Origin: Trichostrongylus colubriformis
Lineage: Eukaryota > Nematoda > Chromadorea > Rhabditida > Trichostrongylidae
Direction: 5' to 3'
Length of the DNA stretch: 64,000 nt
Assembly (NCBI GenBank): GCA_963978905.1
Contig: OZ022256.1
Span: 2,525,501 to 2,589,500, forward strand
Shown here: piece after piece, positions 53,348 to 64,000 of the stretch
Position numbering within the stretch: position 1 is the first letter of the stretch
Layout: each line of letters opens with the position of its first letter
Translations under genes and position numbers: made by a program
The notes under the pieces: generated by a model
The model's database searches: none
What the model was told of the DNA's origin: nothing
What the model saw: the letters and a program-made list of their open reading frames with translations, nothing else

Positions 53348-53460
53348 TGAAGGGATGGTCCACGAAAATGACGCTCCTCTCCAACATATTTATGTCATAT
53401 TTGCTTTATGAGGTCCGCATACAAATTGCGCATATACAAGAATCCAATTGAGATAGAACT
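53348..53460. repeat. Fragment of the palindromic element
   Basis: GGATGGTCCACGAAAATGA and ATATTTGCTTTATGAGGTCCG match the left end of the family. The remainder is absent or replaced. Confidence 0.55.
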
Positions 53461-54084
53461 CACCAAATTGGCAGAGGACGAGGTGGGGCGTGCGAGTGAG
53501 TTCGAGCGCTAGAAGGCTAAAGAGCAAGGAGGTGAGCGTCACGTGGTCAGAGATGCAGAGTGAGAAGCAAATCGATACTGGGCGCGAAAATTTGAACTAC
53601 ACTCTGGCCACATACTGCTGTTAAAACGTTGTGACGAAACATGTGGCGGGAATTCGAACGAGTTGCCTTTTCTCCAGTTCTTTGATTTCTGCATTGAAAA
53701 TTCCCGGCTTTCCTCGTTTTTTTTTTCGTTTAGTGTATCTAGTGGAGTGATTTCGAAAAAAATCAGAATCATGGAATCTCGGCAGGCGATTCCTTCAAAC
53801 CAACAATGTGTAAATAAAAGGATTCGATTATACGTGTACTCTTGTTGCCTCCGAGAAGATCCCCCTAGCCATGTCTTCAAGCTTGTTCTCAAATGCGAGT
53901 TTCCGGTGGATAAGAAGCCATACTCTGTTGAGGATGCTCTTATGCTTATTTCTTGGGGATCATGTGACAATTCAGAACGCAAGCTTTCAATCACTGATTC
54001 TCCACATCATTTCATGTAATCTTCGCTATACGTATAACCTCACATCACCATAGACCCTTCCACTGGGTGAGTTACGGTGAGGTA
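53461..54084. other. Unassigned; one protein-like frame
   Basis: Part of a repeat with TGGGCGCGAAAATTTGAACT recurs near 18500 and, inverted, near 56060. The plus-strand frame from 53772 (MESRQAIPSNQQC...) and the minus-strand frame 53539-53994 overlap, and neither has a family motif. Confidence 0.3.
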
Positions 54085-54208
54085 CAGTCCATTTCAACTA
54101 CGGTTGGCAGGGCGAGGCCTACGGACTTGTATCGATCTCTCTCTCCCCGCCACACACTCTCACCCAACTCTGTAGGCCACGCCCTGTCACCCTTCGGAAA
54201 CTGGACTG
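54085..54208. repeat. 124-bp MITE with TA target duplication, copy 2
   Basis: Same family as 7003-7125: CAGTCCATTTCAACTACGG start, shared centre GGACTTGTATCGATCTCTCT, and CGGAAACTGGACTG end, flanked by TA. Confidence 0.85.
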
Positions 54209-55904
54209 TAGATGCAGCTTTGAGTAGTCTTGGTGGGCGGGGCAACGGCCACAGCCTGGCTTGGCCATTTCCCTGCCTTTTCAGCAATGCCGTACGCACG
54301 AAATTCCATTCTCAGTGAGGATAAACAGTAAGATGAGGGTTCTATTCTTCGGTTCCACGACGTTGTTCGTTCCGTGCCGTTATATTGTTCAGCACCTTTC
54401 CTTTCATATCATTTAACAATAGATCAGCATCACCCCTCCCAGTGCCTTCAGAATAAGGCAACGTGTCACAACTTGTGTACGTATGTCATGGCGATGTAGT
54501 ATACGTGAATGGGTGTGGCTTTGTGTATGGATAAAGAAAAAGTGGGTTCGCTTGAGTGAAAGGAATAAGAAGTTCATGGAAGCGGTCTTCAAATTAGTTA
54601 TGGGATAAGAGTTCATGGCTCTAAAAGAGCGTCTTGTAGGTGAGAATGAGAGAAAAGGTAATGAAAGAAAGCTAACCAAGGACGCATGCATGAAAGCGAT
54701 TCAGGATTCATAGAGATTCAGTGCCATCCTGATGACATCTCAATGGTGGTGAATGTTCTGCGAAAGCCAGACTCAACTCCCTCCCCCACCCCAATTCGGT
54801 TAACAGGAAAAATCAAAAAATAAAACGGAAAGATCAAAAAATTAAAAATGAAACAAAAAAGATCGAAAACGAAATAAAGAAAAGTAGATCGAGAACATCA
54901 GTCGGAATTCTTTCACCTCTTCGCATTGTGAATGGGAAGATTCCTATGTGTTTCTGCTGATCAGTCCAAGCAGCTGTGCACTTTAAAAGCAGTTTGACCA
55001 AATAGTGAAACTTTTTATTACTTTATTACTTATTTTGCTGAGGTTAAAAGAGGTAAACCAGCCAGCACCCTTGTAATTCACCTTCTACTTATATGGCTGA
55101 AAAAAGACGGAGCGATTTTCTTGGTGTGCAGACAATCCTTTTACACAAAAGCTTTTAGCGTGGCGATTCATATTAACGATATAGTGATTGTGTATTCAGC
55201 GCTGCTTTCTATATGATATCATCCCAGTTTTCATTTTCTTCTTACGCCTGTGGCCATTCACATTGTGTTTGAATGTCGACTCCTTCACACCGTGCTACTG
55301 ACCACTTTCCCGTCCCTTTTCCTTCTTTTAATCAAGGCACAGCTTTGCAAAAAAGGATCCTCTTTGGCAGCTCATGGTGGCTACATTTCTCACTATTTCT
55401 CAAGGAAAGGTATTCGACGTCGATTATTTCTCCAATGTTCCCTCAGAATTTATATGCTCACACTTAATGTTAGCTGGAAAGAGGAAATAGGTCCACGTTC
55501 ATAGAAGAGTCCGTGTGGAGTGCGGCCCCGCCTGTTTGCACACCTGGGGGTGTGGCAAAAACCCGCCCTCCACTCACCGATCCAGTAATCGTGCAATATA
55601 CGTTTGACCTACCACATTAATCATGTAGATGTGTACTACTATGTATATAAAGGCAATACTCTACAAATTTCACTTAGCCACGCAAACCCTAGTCCAACTA
55701 TGACCGGCTAGAGTTTAGTAGAGGGCTACACCAAATTGAACGACATCAAATCTCAAACTTGGAAATGAGCATAACGTAAATTACCCCTACATGGTCGCCT
55801 CAGCACAATGTCATAGCTGAGAATACATCCTGCTGCATACCCCCCCTTACTTTGCATTGTTCTCAAGCTTACCATTATTCAGAACTATGGGTAAAAAAGG
55901 CAGA
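54209..55904. other. Non-coding stretch
   Basis: A purine-rich tract with repeated GATCGAAAAC-like and AAAAAAT motifs lies near 54800-54900. No gene is supportable. Confidence 0.35.
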
Positions 55905-55985
55905 ATTGGTGTTGTGACAAGTGGCGCTGCCCGCACTCGCAAGGTCCAAGGATCATATCCCGGATCGGTGACAGCCATGGCTGAT
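55905..55985 (+). repeat. SINE-2 head fragment
   Basis: GGTGTTGTGACAAGTGGCGC, CACTCGCAAGGTCCAAGGATC and ATCCCGGATCGGTGA match SINE-2 heads; the body is missing. Confidence 0.55.
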
Positions 55986-56194
55986 TTAGGCTTAAAAGGA
56001 ATCGCTTACGAAAATTCCACGGTTCCAATTCTTTTCAGAATTACTCTACCGCTCAAGTTTTCGCGCCCTATGTTGATAATTCTCACTCTGCGTCTCTGAC
56101 AACGTGAGTGTCGCCTCTTTGCTTTTCAGCTCGCTACTACTCACATCCACTCGGATACTTCAACCCTTCGGACGTCACTTTTGCTATTTGAGGA

Positions 56195-56315
56195 GCTCTG
56201 TTTGAAATGGATTATTTTCGCATGAAACTTCGCGTGCGGCTTTTAGTAAATAAATATAACATAAATATGTGAGTAACAGAAGAACGTGAATTTTCGTGTA
56301 CGATTCCTTTAAGCT
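56195..56315. repeat. Fragment of the palindromic element (right end)
   Basis: GAGGAGCTCTGTTTG, CGCATGAAACTTCGCGTGCG and the terminal GTGTACGATTCCTTTAAG are the right-end half of the family. Confidence 0.6.
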
Positions 56316-56804
56316 TGTGAACCGGTACAAACTCCTCTGGTATATTGAAAAACACACAGAATTGTATCCTCAGTCATTTCAAGCAAATAGCATTCAAATG
56401 TCGGTATGATTCCGAATGAAAGTGTAGTACACGGCGCATCTCAGAGAAGTACTGAACGAAGCTTGACTTTCATTTCATTCATTGGTCTCCTCCATTACTT
56501 TTATTGCTCTCCAGAGATGTAAATAATAGGGTGGTTAGTCTCTGAAGATTTGCGTTTTAGTAGTCAAGGAAAGGCAAATGACTTCCACTTCAAGAAATGC
56601 CCCTCCCCTCTCCCCATTAAACGCTTTATCATCAGCCAAATCAGATTTCGTTCACACAGTCCATAGTTTAATTGCTGATTGAATGGTGCTGTACTTGTCT
56701 GGAGAGAAAAATGCTGGTGACTTTGCCTATTCCAATTCGTCTTCAAGGAAGATGGCTGATCCGAGTGATAAGACATTCACTGAGATTAAACAGGCCCTTT
56801 TGAG

Positions 56805-56880
56805 GGTTCTGGTAGTGTAGTGACAAGTGTCTCTGCTTCCACTCGCATGCTCCAGGAATCAGATCCCAGACATCCCAGAC
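56805..56880 (+). repeat. SINE-2 head fragment
   Basis: GGTTCTGGTAGTGTAGTGAC, CACTCGCATGCTCCAGGAAT and CAGATCCCAGAC match SINE-2 heads. Confidence 0.55.
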
Positions 56881-57294
56881 ACACCATCCAGACGTTCCTT
56901 TCTTATCTGAATCGTACTGCATATTTTCTCCCATTCTCCTTCCTTTCAAAAAATTTTTACTATCGTAAAAATTCGATCATTTTCATCCCCCATATAGGCC
57001 TAAGTAAAGGAAATCCTATACCCGTCAATGCTGCGAAACATTTATCCAATTAAAGGTACACAGCTGCAGTGTGTATTCTGTTTCCAGTGGCATATTTCAT
57101 TGCATACCATCAAGTTATTAAAATAGCGAAGTCCACGATGCGTAATCGCAATTACTGCAATGAGACAAAGCATACCACCCGAAGCGCCACCAGCGGCTCT
57201 CATTCTAACATGGTTCTCCACCAACTTTCTTGCTTACCTCTGAAATAGTTTTGGCTCACGGACTGTCGAATAGTGGTACGGCCCTGGTTAAGAG

Positions 57295-57722
57295 AAACCT
57301 GAAAGGAAAAACCGGCTCTTCCGTTGTCCACATATTTATGTCGTATTTGCCTAACAAGGCCGGAAGCAAAAGTTTCACACGAAAAAGTGAAAATCCGGCT
57401 GAGATACAGCTCCTCAAACTGGTGGCCGAGGGGGTGAGGCTTCTGAGTGAATGCCCACCCCGTCGTCCGCCGTGGTCGTAGGCGCACAGTGGGAACAGAA
57501 AGTTACGTGAGCGGTCCCACTCTTCGTCTTCGACCATGGCGGGCGAGGAGGCGGGCATTCACTCTGGAACTCCCCCCTCCCCTCCTCCACCACTTTGAGG
57601 AGCTGTATTTCAGCCGGATTTTCACTTTTTCACGTGAAACTTTGCATGCAGCCCTGATTAGGCAAATACAATATAAATATATAGGTAAAAGAGCATTCCT
57701 TTTTGTTGCACGATTCCTTTAA
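57295..57722. repeat. 430-bp palindromic element, copy 4
   Basis: Nearly complete: TTTATGTCGTATTTGCCTAA, CACCCCGTCGTCCGCCGTGG and a mirrored half ending TTGCACGATTCCTTTAAG. The inverted repeats are about 190 bp with a short centre. Confidence 0.8.
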
Positions 57723-58503
57723 GCATCTCTTTGGAGCTCGCCGCTCATATAACTTTTATATAGGGTTATAAAGGGATGACATAGTCACTATCGTTGCTGG
57801 AGGGTCCAAGGAGCCGGAACGATGAGTGGTGCCGACGCAAATTGGAAGGCGCGTTCCGATTTTGAACATAGGAGCGCATTTGATAACGATTCGCTGCCGT
57901 GGCTATGGCCGAAAAGCGTCGGAGGGCGGAGTCGGACGAGTTTTCCTGGGGAGCGTGTATCCGTAAAGCGACGTAGTTGTTGTATGGCATGAGGTATGAG
58001 TCATTAATATTTTTGTTTTTGAGAATCCGTTAGTAGTCTGAGTTTGAGTTCCTCGTTTCTTTTCTTCCTGTGAGGCTTTCCGTTCGTAATTCAGTGATCT
58101 CGATAATATACCAAACTTTACTAATTATGTGCGGTCACACCCAAAGACTGCAGTCAGGGGTAACTCGTCCAAAAATCCGTAATCAGGCCATAAACTCGTC
58201 CACCATCATCATGGACAGGTGCGGGGTGCCACTTTTCCGAGTTTGGCTGTTTCATTCTATTTCATTGCGCGGGGACACCTGTGAGAGCTGATTCTGTATT
58301 TCTCGAATTTTCCTCTTTTCACTGTCAGAGCAGTACCCACTCAGAGTTTCTGTATTTGTGCTAGATCTTGATTCAATTTCCTTAAATTTCAAGGAATAAA
58401 TCAGCCAGTATATACGTGAAAATCTCGTACTATGCTTTGCATTTCGACAACGTACTGAAAATGCTCGATCTTGATGAATAATTTCTTACGGGGCTTTTTA
58501 CAG

Positions 58504-58643
58504 GTTTCTTCTATTCAAGCAGATGTACCATTGGCCGACTATACAATGCCATCTGTGATTAACGCGAATGGTATGAGCCTTGCATCCGAGATGCAGTCCG
58601 TCGAACGTACACCTTATCATGATCCCTTCACGGAGGAATTGAA
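58504..58643 (+). CDS. Candidate internal exon of the EF-hand gene
   Basis: Follows TTTTTACAG and ends at GAA|GTAAGT. In phase 0 it reads VSSIQADVPLADYTMPSVIN, continuing with a Ser/Glu-rich stretch ending EELK. The outgoing phase is 2. The codons are clean and no repeat covers it, so it is very probably a real exon; its membership of the EF-hand gene is inferred from strand, order and phase. Confidence 0.6.
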
Positions 58644-59114
58644 GTAAGTGCAACTTGAAATTTTTCATTCCAAAACACTCAAAAAGCTTCACAAAACTGG
58701 TTACAAAAGCATTTTGGGCCTTATTAGCAAGCTTTCGACGCCTGGCGCCTCATGGAGCCTGAAATAGTACAAGAAGGATAGGTTCTAAGTTGCACCATTA
58801 TGTCGCCCAAACTTGTGTACTGCGGGTTTTCATGGAAGGAAAATGTTGTAGTAAGATCCTGCTCTAGTAGCTGAGCCTTTCCCTTAGTTTCACGCCTGCA
58901 ATGAGCGTGTTAATTAGTGAAAGTGCGCAGGTGAACATCTCCACCACTAAAACAGGCACGTTAAAAAGAGACCTTATTTTGAGCGTTTTCGTAACTTATT
59001 CTCTTTCTGACGGGCTATTTAGCCCTATGTTCCTTAACAAGAAAATCACCGTGCCCACTGTTACTTCATTGATGAAATCTTTTCGCCTGACCTATTTCTA
59101 TTTTTATTCGTTGT

Positions 59115-59385
59115 TTCTGGTGGTATGGTGCCAGGTGGCGCGCATCCCGCTCTTAAGGTGAGAGGATCAAATCCCGCATCAATGCCTACCCAGGCTAATC
59201 AAGCCATCCACTCTCCGGGATTGGTGAATTGGTACTAGGCTTGTCTGGGAAGACAAAGCACTGCCTTGCAAATCGGCCGGCAAGTAATTGTATAGGTCGT
59301 ATGGCATTTACTTGCCACCACGATTCTGTATTGAATTAGAATGCACGGCACATCCTAAAAAGGGATTGATTAATGCCAAAAACCT
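59115..59385 (+). repeat. SINE-2 copy, full length
   Basis: GTGCCAGGTGGCGCGCATCC head, GGATCAAATCCCGCATC (B-box-like), CCTACCCAGGCTAATCAAGC, CAAATCGGCCGGCAAGTAAT, ATGCACGGCACATCC and GGGATTGATTAATGCC. This copy defines the family best. Confidence 0.75.
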
Positions 59386-59452
59386 TGTCCTTCGTGCTTT
59401 CATTTATTGCTTGTTTATTTTCTATATGACACTCCAACTTGTCTGTTCCAAG

Positions 59453-59588
59453 GCACCCAGGCGAGGCCATACCACCATACTCCCCGGGAAGATCTCGTAC
59501 TGGATCTTCACCCCCGAGACTCGCTGTTGAGGATCTCCTTTTGGAAGTTAAGAGCGAAACCAATTTAATTCGTCATTCACTGCATCGC
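59453..59588 (+). CDS. Candidate internal exon of the EF-hand gene
   Basis: Follows CTGTTCCAAG. Its first base completes the split codon left by the 58643 exon, after which it reads HPGEAIPPYSPGRSRTGSSP, then AVEDLLLEVKSETNLIRHSL. The Pro/Ser-rich linker leads into a predicted helix. Ends at a GTGCGT donor (phase 0) or a GTTGCA alternative four bases later. Phase agreement with the previous exon is the main support. Confidence 0.55.
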
Positions 59589-59976
59589 GTGCGTTGCAGT
59601 GGAGTTCTGTCGGTTTCGGGGGCTTCCGCTCGGATTTCGTCCGAGTTCTGTCTATATCACTTTCATCATCATGTGGAAAAACACTTAGAAGTTTTGGCGG
59701 GGTAATGCACGAAAGCTACAGGAGCACTAAACTGACTGAAGGACCTTGACAGAGGGCAATGTTCACATAGTTAGCAAAGCGTGTAGCGATAGTTCTCAAA
59801 TGCATTATACGCACTGTGACTAGATGAACCCCTTTTGCATCCAACACCTAATCAGTAGTCGTGGTGGCGTTTGAATACGGTGTTACTCACCTATAGACTT
59901 ACTGTGACCAGCCAAGGTAAAAGTCGAAGTATCTGTTCTACCAGATGAGTTTGACTAAGAATCAGCGATCTTTGAG

Positions 59977-60055
59977 AGGACTTGATCCGGGATTCAATCT
60001 CCGGACCAAGGTAATGGGAGTAACTCCACTTGTCACTGCACCAGCCCAGTCACGT
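59977..60055 (-). repeat. SINE-2 head fragment
   Basis: On the minus strand GGTGCAGTGACAAGTGGAGT and GATTGAATCCCGGATCAAG match SINE-2 heads. Confidence 0.45.
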
Positions 60056-63000
60056 CATCCATGTATGCTTCAGAAATTATGTTCAGATGGGGTGTGTTGC
60101 AAGTGTTCCGATTTCTGGAGGTCGGCGCCGAACTGGGTCACCACCCTTCGCGGATTGTCCGAATTGTGGCGTGTCCTGCCGTCTGGGCTCTCCCAGATTT
60201 GCCTAAGCCTTTTTAGGGGAGAAGCTTTGGCAGCGTTATTTACCTGTCTTTACCTGATTGCAATCCACCGCGCAACCTGACCTGACCTCACCAATCGGAA
60301 CACTTGCACTCCACCCGTTCAGATGACGCCATCCCTGTGAAAAATTACAAGCATCTTATATTCACGAAAAGTGCATCTCACAGAAATGCGCTCGCAAATA
60401 AAATTTCACAACTTCACAGAACAAAATATAATGTAACCCATAACCTATGCACGGTATACATATAGTCAGCCTGTTCTTGCAATATATAAATATACTATTT
60501 AACTAGCAAATTCTCTCTTACTGTGTAATATAAACCTGCAAAATAAGAAATATGAGACTTTATCCTGTTATACAGCAATGTCTGTGAATAAATGCAGTGA
60601 CGAAAGGAGACTTTTGTTGTGGGCGTGGTTTCTCGCAAGAGCGGGCTCGGTCACACTCGCTTCTGTACGTGAAGGGGCTCTCCCCGCATGTTTATACTTT
60701 ATGTGCTTGGTCACCGTTTCGTATTCGCTTACATATTTAATCGAGCTTTTTGGATTTCGAATTATGACTCTATGTATCAACATTCAGCATACCATACTCT
60801 GTCGTCTGGTGTCTAACAGTGGGGGTATAGAGTCAGAGTAGGTAGCTTGGTTTGCACGCATGTTTCACGTCAATCATGTGAGGGCATATACCATCAACCG
60901 GACAACATATTGCAACCCCTTCCCTCTGCCTCATTGGTACAAAGCCGAATTTTATGCTTCTGGAAAGTTATTTCGTTGATGAAATTTGACAAGAATTATT
61001 TATGATTATGTACGGCACTCTGTCGTCTGGTGTCCAACGATGATGCTAAGCAGTAACAATGGGACTGCAAGTTGGTTTGCAGCTCCTATTCGGACCTTAA
61101 ATGGCAAAATTAGAGAAAAGATTAAAATTAAAAATTCTGGACATCCCATTTAGCTTGATTTGGGACGACCTACTTGTCTGTCTGTGTATGTTGACGGAGG
61201 CGAAATTTATTCGAGCCATTTCCATTGATATGGTTATTTTATTTCCAGCGAGCAAACAAAGTGCATCCGTTTGCTGGTGGCTCGTTTTCTTTTTTCACAA
61301 GGCAGTTACATCGAATTCTGGGCTCCACTCAGCTGGAAGACGTCCTTGTTTAATTGCCTCAATGGATCCCGCCTTTGCTGCGGTCCCTTTTCAGTCACCG
61401 CGCCCAGCAATGCCCATCTGTCAAAAGAATCTATTTGTTATTTTTATCACTGCTGCTCCTCTCGGCACCAGTCCTTTTTCCAATATTTCATCGACCACAA
61501 CCTTTTTGGAGGCTTCCTTTCATATTTATGTGATTGGAAGCTGTGACCCTCCCGACCGCTCGAAAACTGCTCAATTCTTTGGGTGGACATAACTCTATGG
61601 AATGAGCCCACACAGCCGCTATCAGTAATTGTAGAAGTATCAGGCTCATAAGCTACTCACCAGCCCACAAAATCTGCTATCCCATGAAATCAGTGTATTT
61701 GTCCACCTTGAGAAGTGTAGAGAGGGGGGACAATGCTTTCGAGTGACAGCTATAGCTGTATCAACATCCACGGTTCTCACCACTACCCCATCGAGCCTCA
61801 AACATCGGCTCGGGTCCTGTTAATTGTAGAGACTAAGATAGCAATCGCAAGCAATAGCCGACCTTGGAGATTCTCTTTACGGACCAACTAACTGCGCTGT
61901 AATCGACGACAGCCAGGGGCATGGCGCACGCTCGATGGTCAGACCGCTTATTTTCGGCTCTATTCTCCTCCTCCTTGTCCCACAGTTAACCATCAGAGGA
62001 CTTCAGAAATTCACTGTCCTAATTGTCTATGAGTAATGATTGCTATGCAATCAACTAACTCGCAATACTGCACGCTTGCTGCGACGTCACTGCGATTAGT
62101 CATCATGGCGGTAAAACGGTTCGAACAACGACTAGACAACAGACCACACCCCTTACCGGACATGTTAAATGGAAGTGGTGGCACCTACGCAGTCTATTTC
62201 TCTGTTACTCGTCTCTCTCTCACTCTGACTTTTTCCCGCCTATTCTCTGTTTCTGCTGCCCACCGCCTTTATGAACTCGCAGCAAAATAGCGGATATAGA
62301 CGATAGTCAGGGAGGCTGTTTTGAATAGTTTTTCCTCCCTTTTGTCTAAACAGTACAAATGATCCTAAAATGGTGCCATCAAGTAACGTCTCTCAAAATA
62401 TTTCGAAATTTCCCGAGAATTAGATTGTTTTTGCCGTTCTATTATATTTATTATACTCAAGCAATTTCTGGAGAACGTTCGAGAAGGAGATTTTTCAACG
62501 AAGGGAAATGAAGTCATTGAATATGCCAACTGGCCACTTTTCACTAGCATATTTGCATACAGATGTCCTGAATTCTGCATTATTTTTCCTGTCCTGTTTT
62601 ATATTTTACCTATACATTAATTTTATTTCTTTTTCTACGACTTCGCCTTGGTTTAGTCCAATTAGCACGAGGGGATCAGCCCCGTAGACCGTTCTCTGGC
62701 TAGGCTAGTCAGACCTCGAGTTCAGAAAATTCTCTTGATGGATAAATATACCAGCTTGTCCATTGGCTACTTGGAAAACGTCGTAAAGGACGAATCGCAA
62801 CCAACCATCACTTCGATTCCGAACGGAAATCAAACGCGTGGCGTATTCCCTAGTGGTCACTGCTCTGTTACTCGGTTACTCTATCAATGAAAATCTAAAC
62901 TATGTAGATGGCTGTTGGAAAATCTGAACTAGATGACTGTTGAAGCGAAAACCCCTGCCTTTGCCTCGAGGCACGACGATTCATGCGCTAGTCACGCCCA

Positions 63001-63187
63001 TTCACAGAAACGGTACTGCTTAACGTTTAATACGTTACGACATAGCTGAGCGACCATTACATACTTATGTGCAATTCTACGCTGGAAAACTCGTTCATTT
63101 CGGGGTGTTGAACTGCATATGTAGTAACTTTAACTCTTAAAATTAAATCGCTCAGCTCAATGATTTTTAATTTGTGTTCTATTTTAG
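60056..63187. other. Unassigned stretch, probably introns
   Basis: GTCGTCTGGTGTCCAAC-like sequences recur at about 60800 and 61020 and suggest a short direct repeat. The 163-codon frame at 61101-61592 lacks a motif and has no splice context. At least one exon of the EF-hand gene should lie here, because the phases of the flanking exons do not match. Confidence 0.3.
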
Positions 63188-63269
63188 ACAGCAATTACAA
63201 TTAGCCGAACAAGAAAATCGACCAAGGCAAGATTTACAGACAATCTACGAACATCCCGTTAGGATTAAG
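63188..63269 (+). CDS. Candidate exon, glutamine-rich coil
   Basis: Follows TTCTATTTTAG and ends at AAG|GTATTC. After one leading base it reads QQLQLAEQENRPRQDLQTIY then EHPVRIK, 27 codons. Strand and helical character fit the distal part of the EF-hand gene, but the incoming phase (2) does not match the exon at 59453. An intermediate exon is required. Confidence 0.45.
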
Positions 63270-63439
63270 GTATTCGTCAAAATCACGTATTTTATGCACT
63301 TTTCGCTTGTTTTAAGTCCGCTATTTTCGCTTGAGTCGGAAGTACGTCAAGCTATTTGCGAGAAATTGCTTTCAAATTTTCTTTTCACAAAGAGTCGACA
63401 ATGGCGTCGTACCTTCGATAATTTTCGGTGCTGTAATTA

Positions 63440-63626
63440 TGAAGGGGAGGGGCAATGTGTTAAATGCTGTATATAACATGTCCTTACATGAACGAGGTGT
63501 GACTAGCTTGTAGTGAATGTCTTATATTATACCTTTCTGATCCTGTAATGGTAATGTTACTAAAGCGCATTTATGTAAAGTTATGTCAGTGTTAGATATC
63601 GAACTTATTGCCCCTCCTCCTCCCCC
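63440..63626. repeat. MITE with G-rich / C-rich ends
   Basis: GGGGAGGGGCAATGTGTTAA on the left and ATTGCCCCTCCTCCTCCCC on the right, with ACATGTCCTTACATGAA and its partial inverse. Same family as 16191-16372. Bases 63627-64000 hold nothing I can name. Confidence 0.55.
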
Positions 63627-64000
63627 TGATGTATATAATACCCGCACCGCACTGTATATATGAGTTTTTTGCACCGCAAATTTTTTTAAATGGGTTGAAC
63701 TTTGTGTAATTGTCTTTTCTTCACTGCAAAGGCTTAGTCCAGTGCTCTTAGGACAAGAAGGGGTTTTTATTACAAGTTTTAACTGGAAAATGAAACCCAG
63801 CACCTGTCATTGCTAATACATATAATAATTGAGCCAGAACTTCCGGATTTATGCGTTTCTTCTCGCGATTTCAAAGGGGCACTACTTCATAAAGAGATCA
63901 CTCATTTTGTCCCTTCATTTTTCTGATGACTAAAAATTCCATTTAATGGAGGAATAGCACGCAAATGACTTTTATGTGAACCCCGGCAAGACATCACATG

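Noticed and set aside
53539..54019. Two opposing frames of 118 and 151 codons
   Set aside because: They overlap on opposite strands, part of the region is repeat-related, and neither has a family motif or splice evidence.
61101..61592. 163-codon open frame
   Set aside because: No motif, no start or splice context, and overlapping frames of similar length exist; kept as unassigned sequence.
1..64000. CRISPR arrays, bacterial operons or rRNA genes
   Set aside because: No spaced identical repeats with unique spacers, no operon-like spacing and no rRNA were seen; the window is eukaryotic.

Overview
The window looks like a strongylid nematode genome, most like a hookworm. It has small exons split by short and long GT-AG introns, start codons just downstream of pyrimidine-rich AG sites that resemble spliced-leader acceptors, a nematode-type histone H1, mariner elements, and dense interspersed repeats. 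No species name can be proved from the sequence alone. Most of the 64 kb is repeat, so the real genes are few and are spread over short exons that a simple ORF scan misses.

Layout. 1-8 kb: first exon of a secreted-protein gene on the minus strand (3253-3351), a decayed mariner (2247-3145), a 1.2-kb foldback repeat (4970-6179), a 123-bp MITE (7003-7125) and the last exon of another minus-strand gene (7648-7716). 8-27 kb: tRNA-derived SINEs, a four-exon histone H1 gene (11887-12702), a two-exon small secreted-protein gene on the minus strand (17367-18064), a frame-broken mariner (20905-22159) and several palindromic MITEs. 27.1-28.3 kb: exons of a cysteine-containing, probably extracellular protein with an internally duplicated exon-intron unit.

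30.85-40.95 kb: the main feature, a 10.1-kb BEL/Pao long terminal repeat element on the minus strand. It has 289-bp LTRs, a 5-bp target duplication, Gag-protease-RT in one 1174-codon frame, RNase H and integrase broken into three frames, a phlebovirus-G2-like envelope gene, and a further 394-codon coiled-coil ORF downstream of env. Its primer-binding site continues into an almost complete copy of tRNA-Gly(GCC) with CCA, followed by a second LTR edge and a second primer-binding site.

41-64 kb: palindromic 430-bp elements, MITEs with poly-G/poly-C ends, a (TCTG)n microsatellite (46265-46480), a 678-bp inverted-duplicated mariner (50902-51579), and scattered exons of an EF-hand gene that begins at 47534 and may run past 63 kb. 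Repeats are nested: a SINE sits inside a palindromic element near 42.8 kb, and a palindromic element sits inside another repeat near 19 kb.
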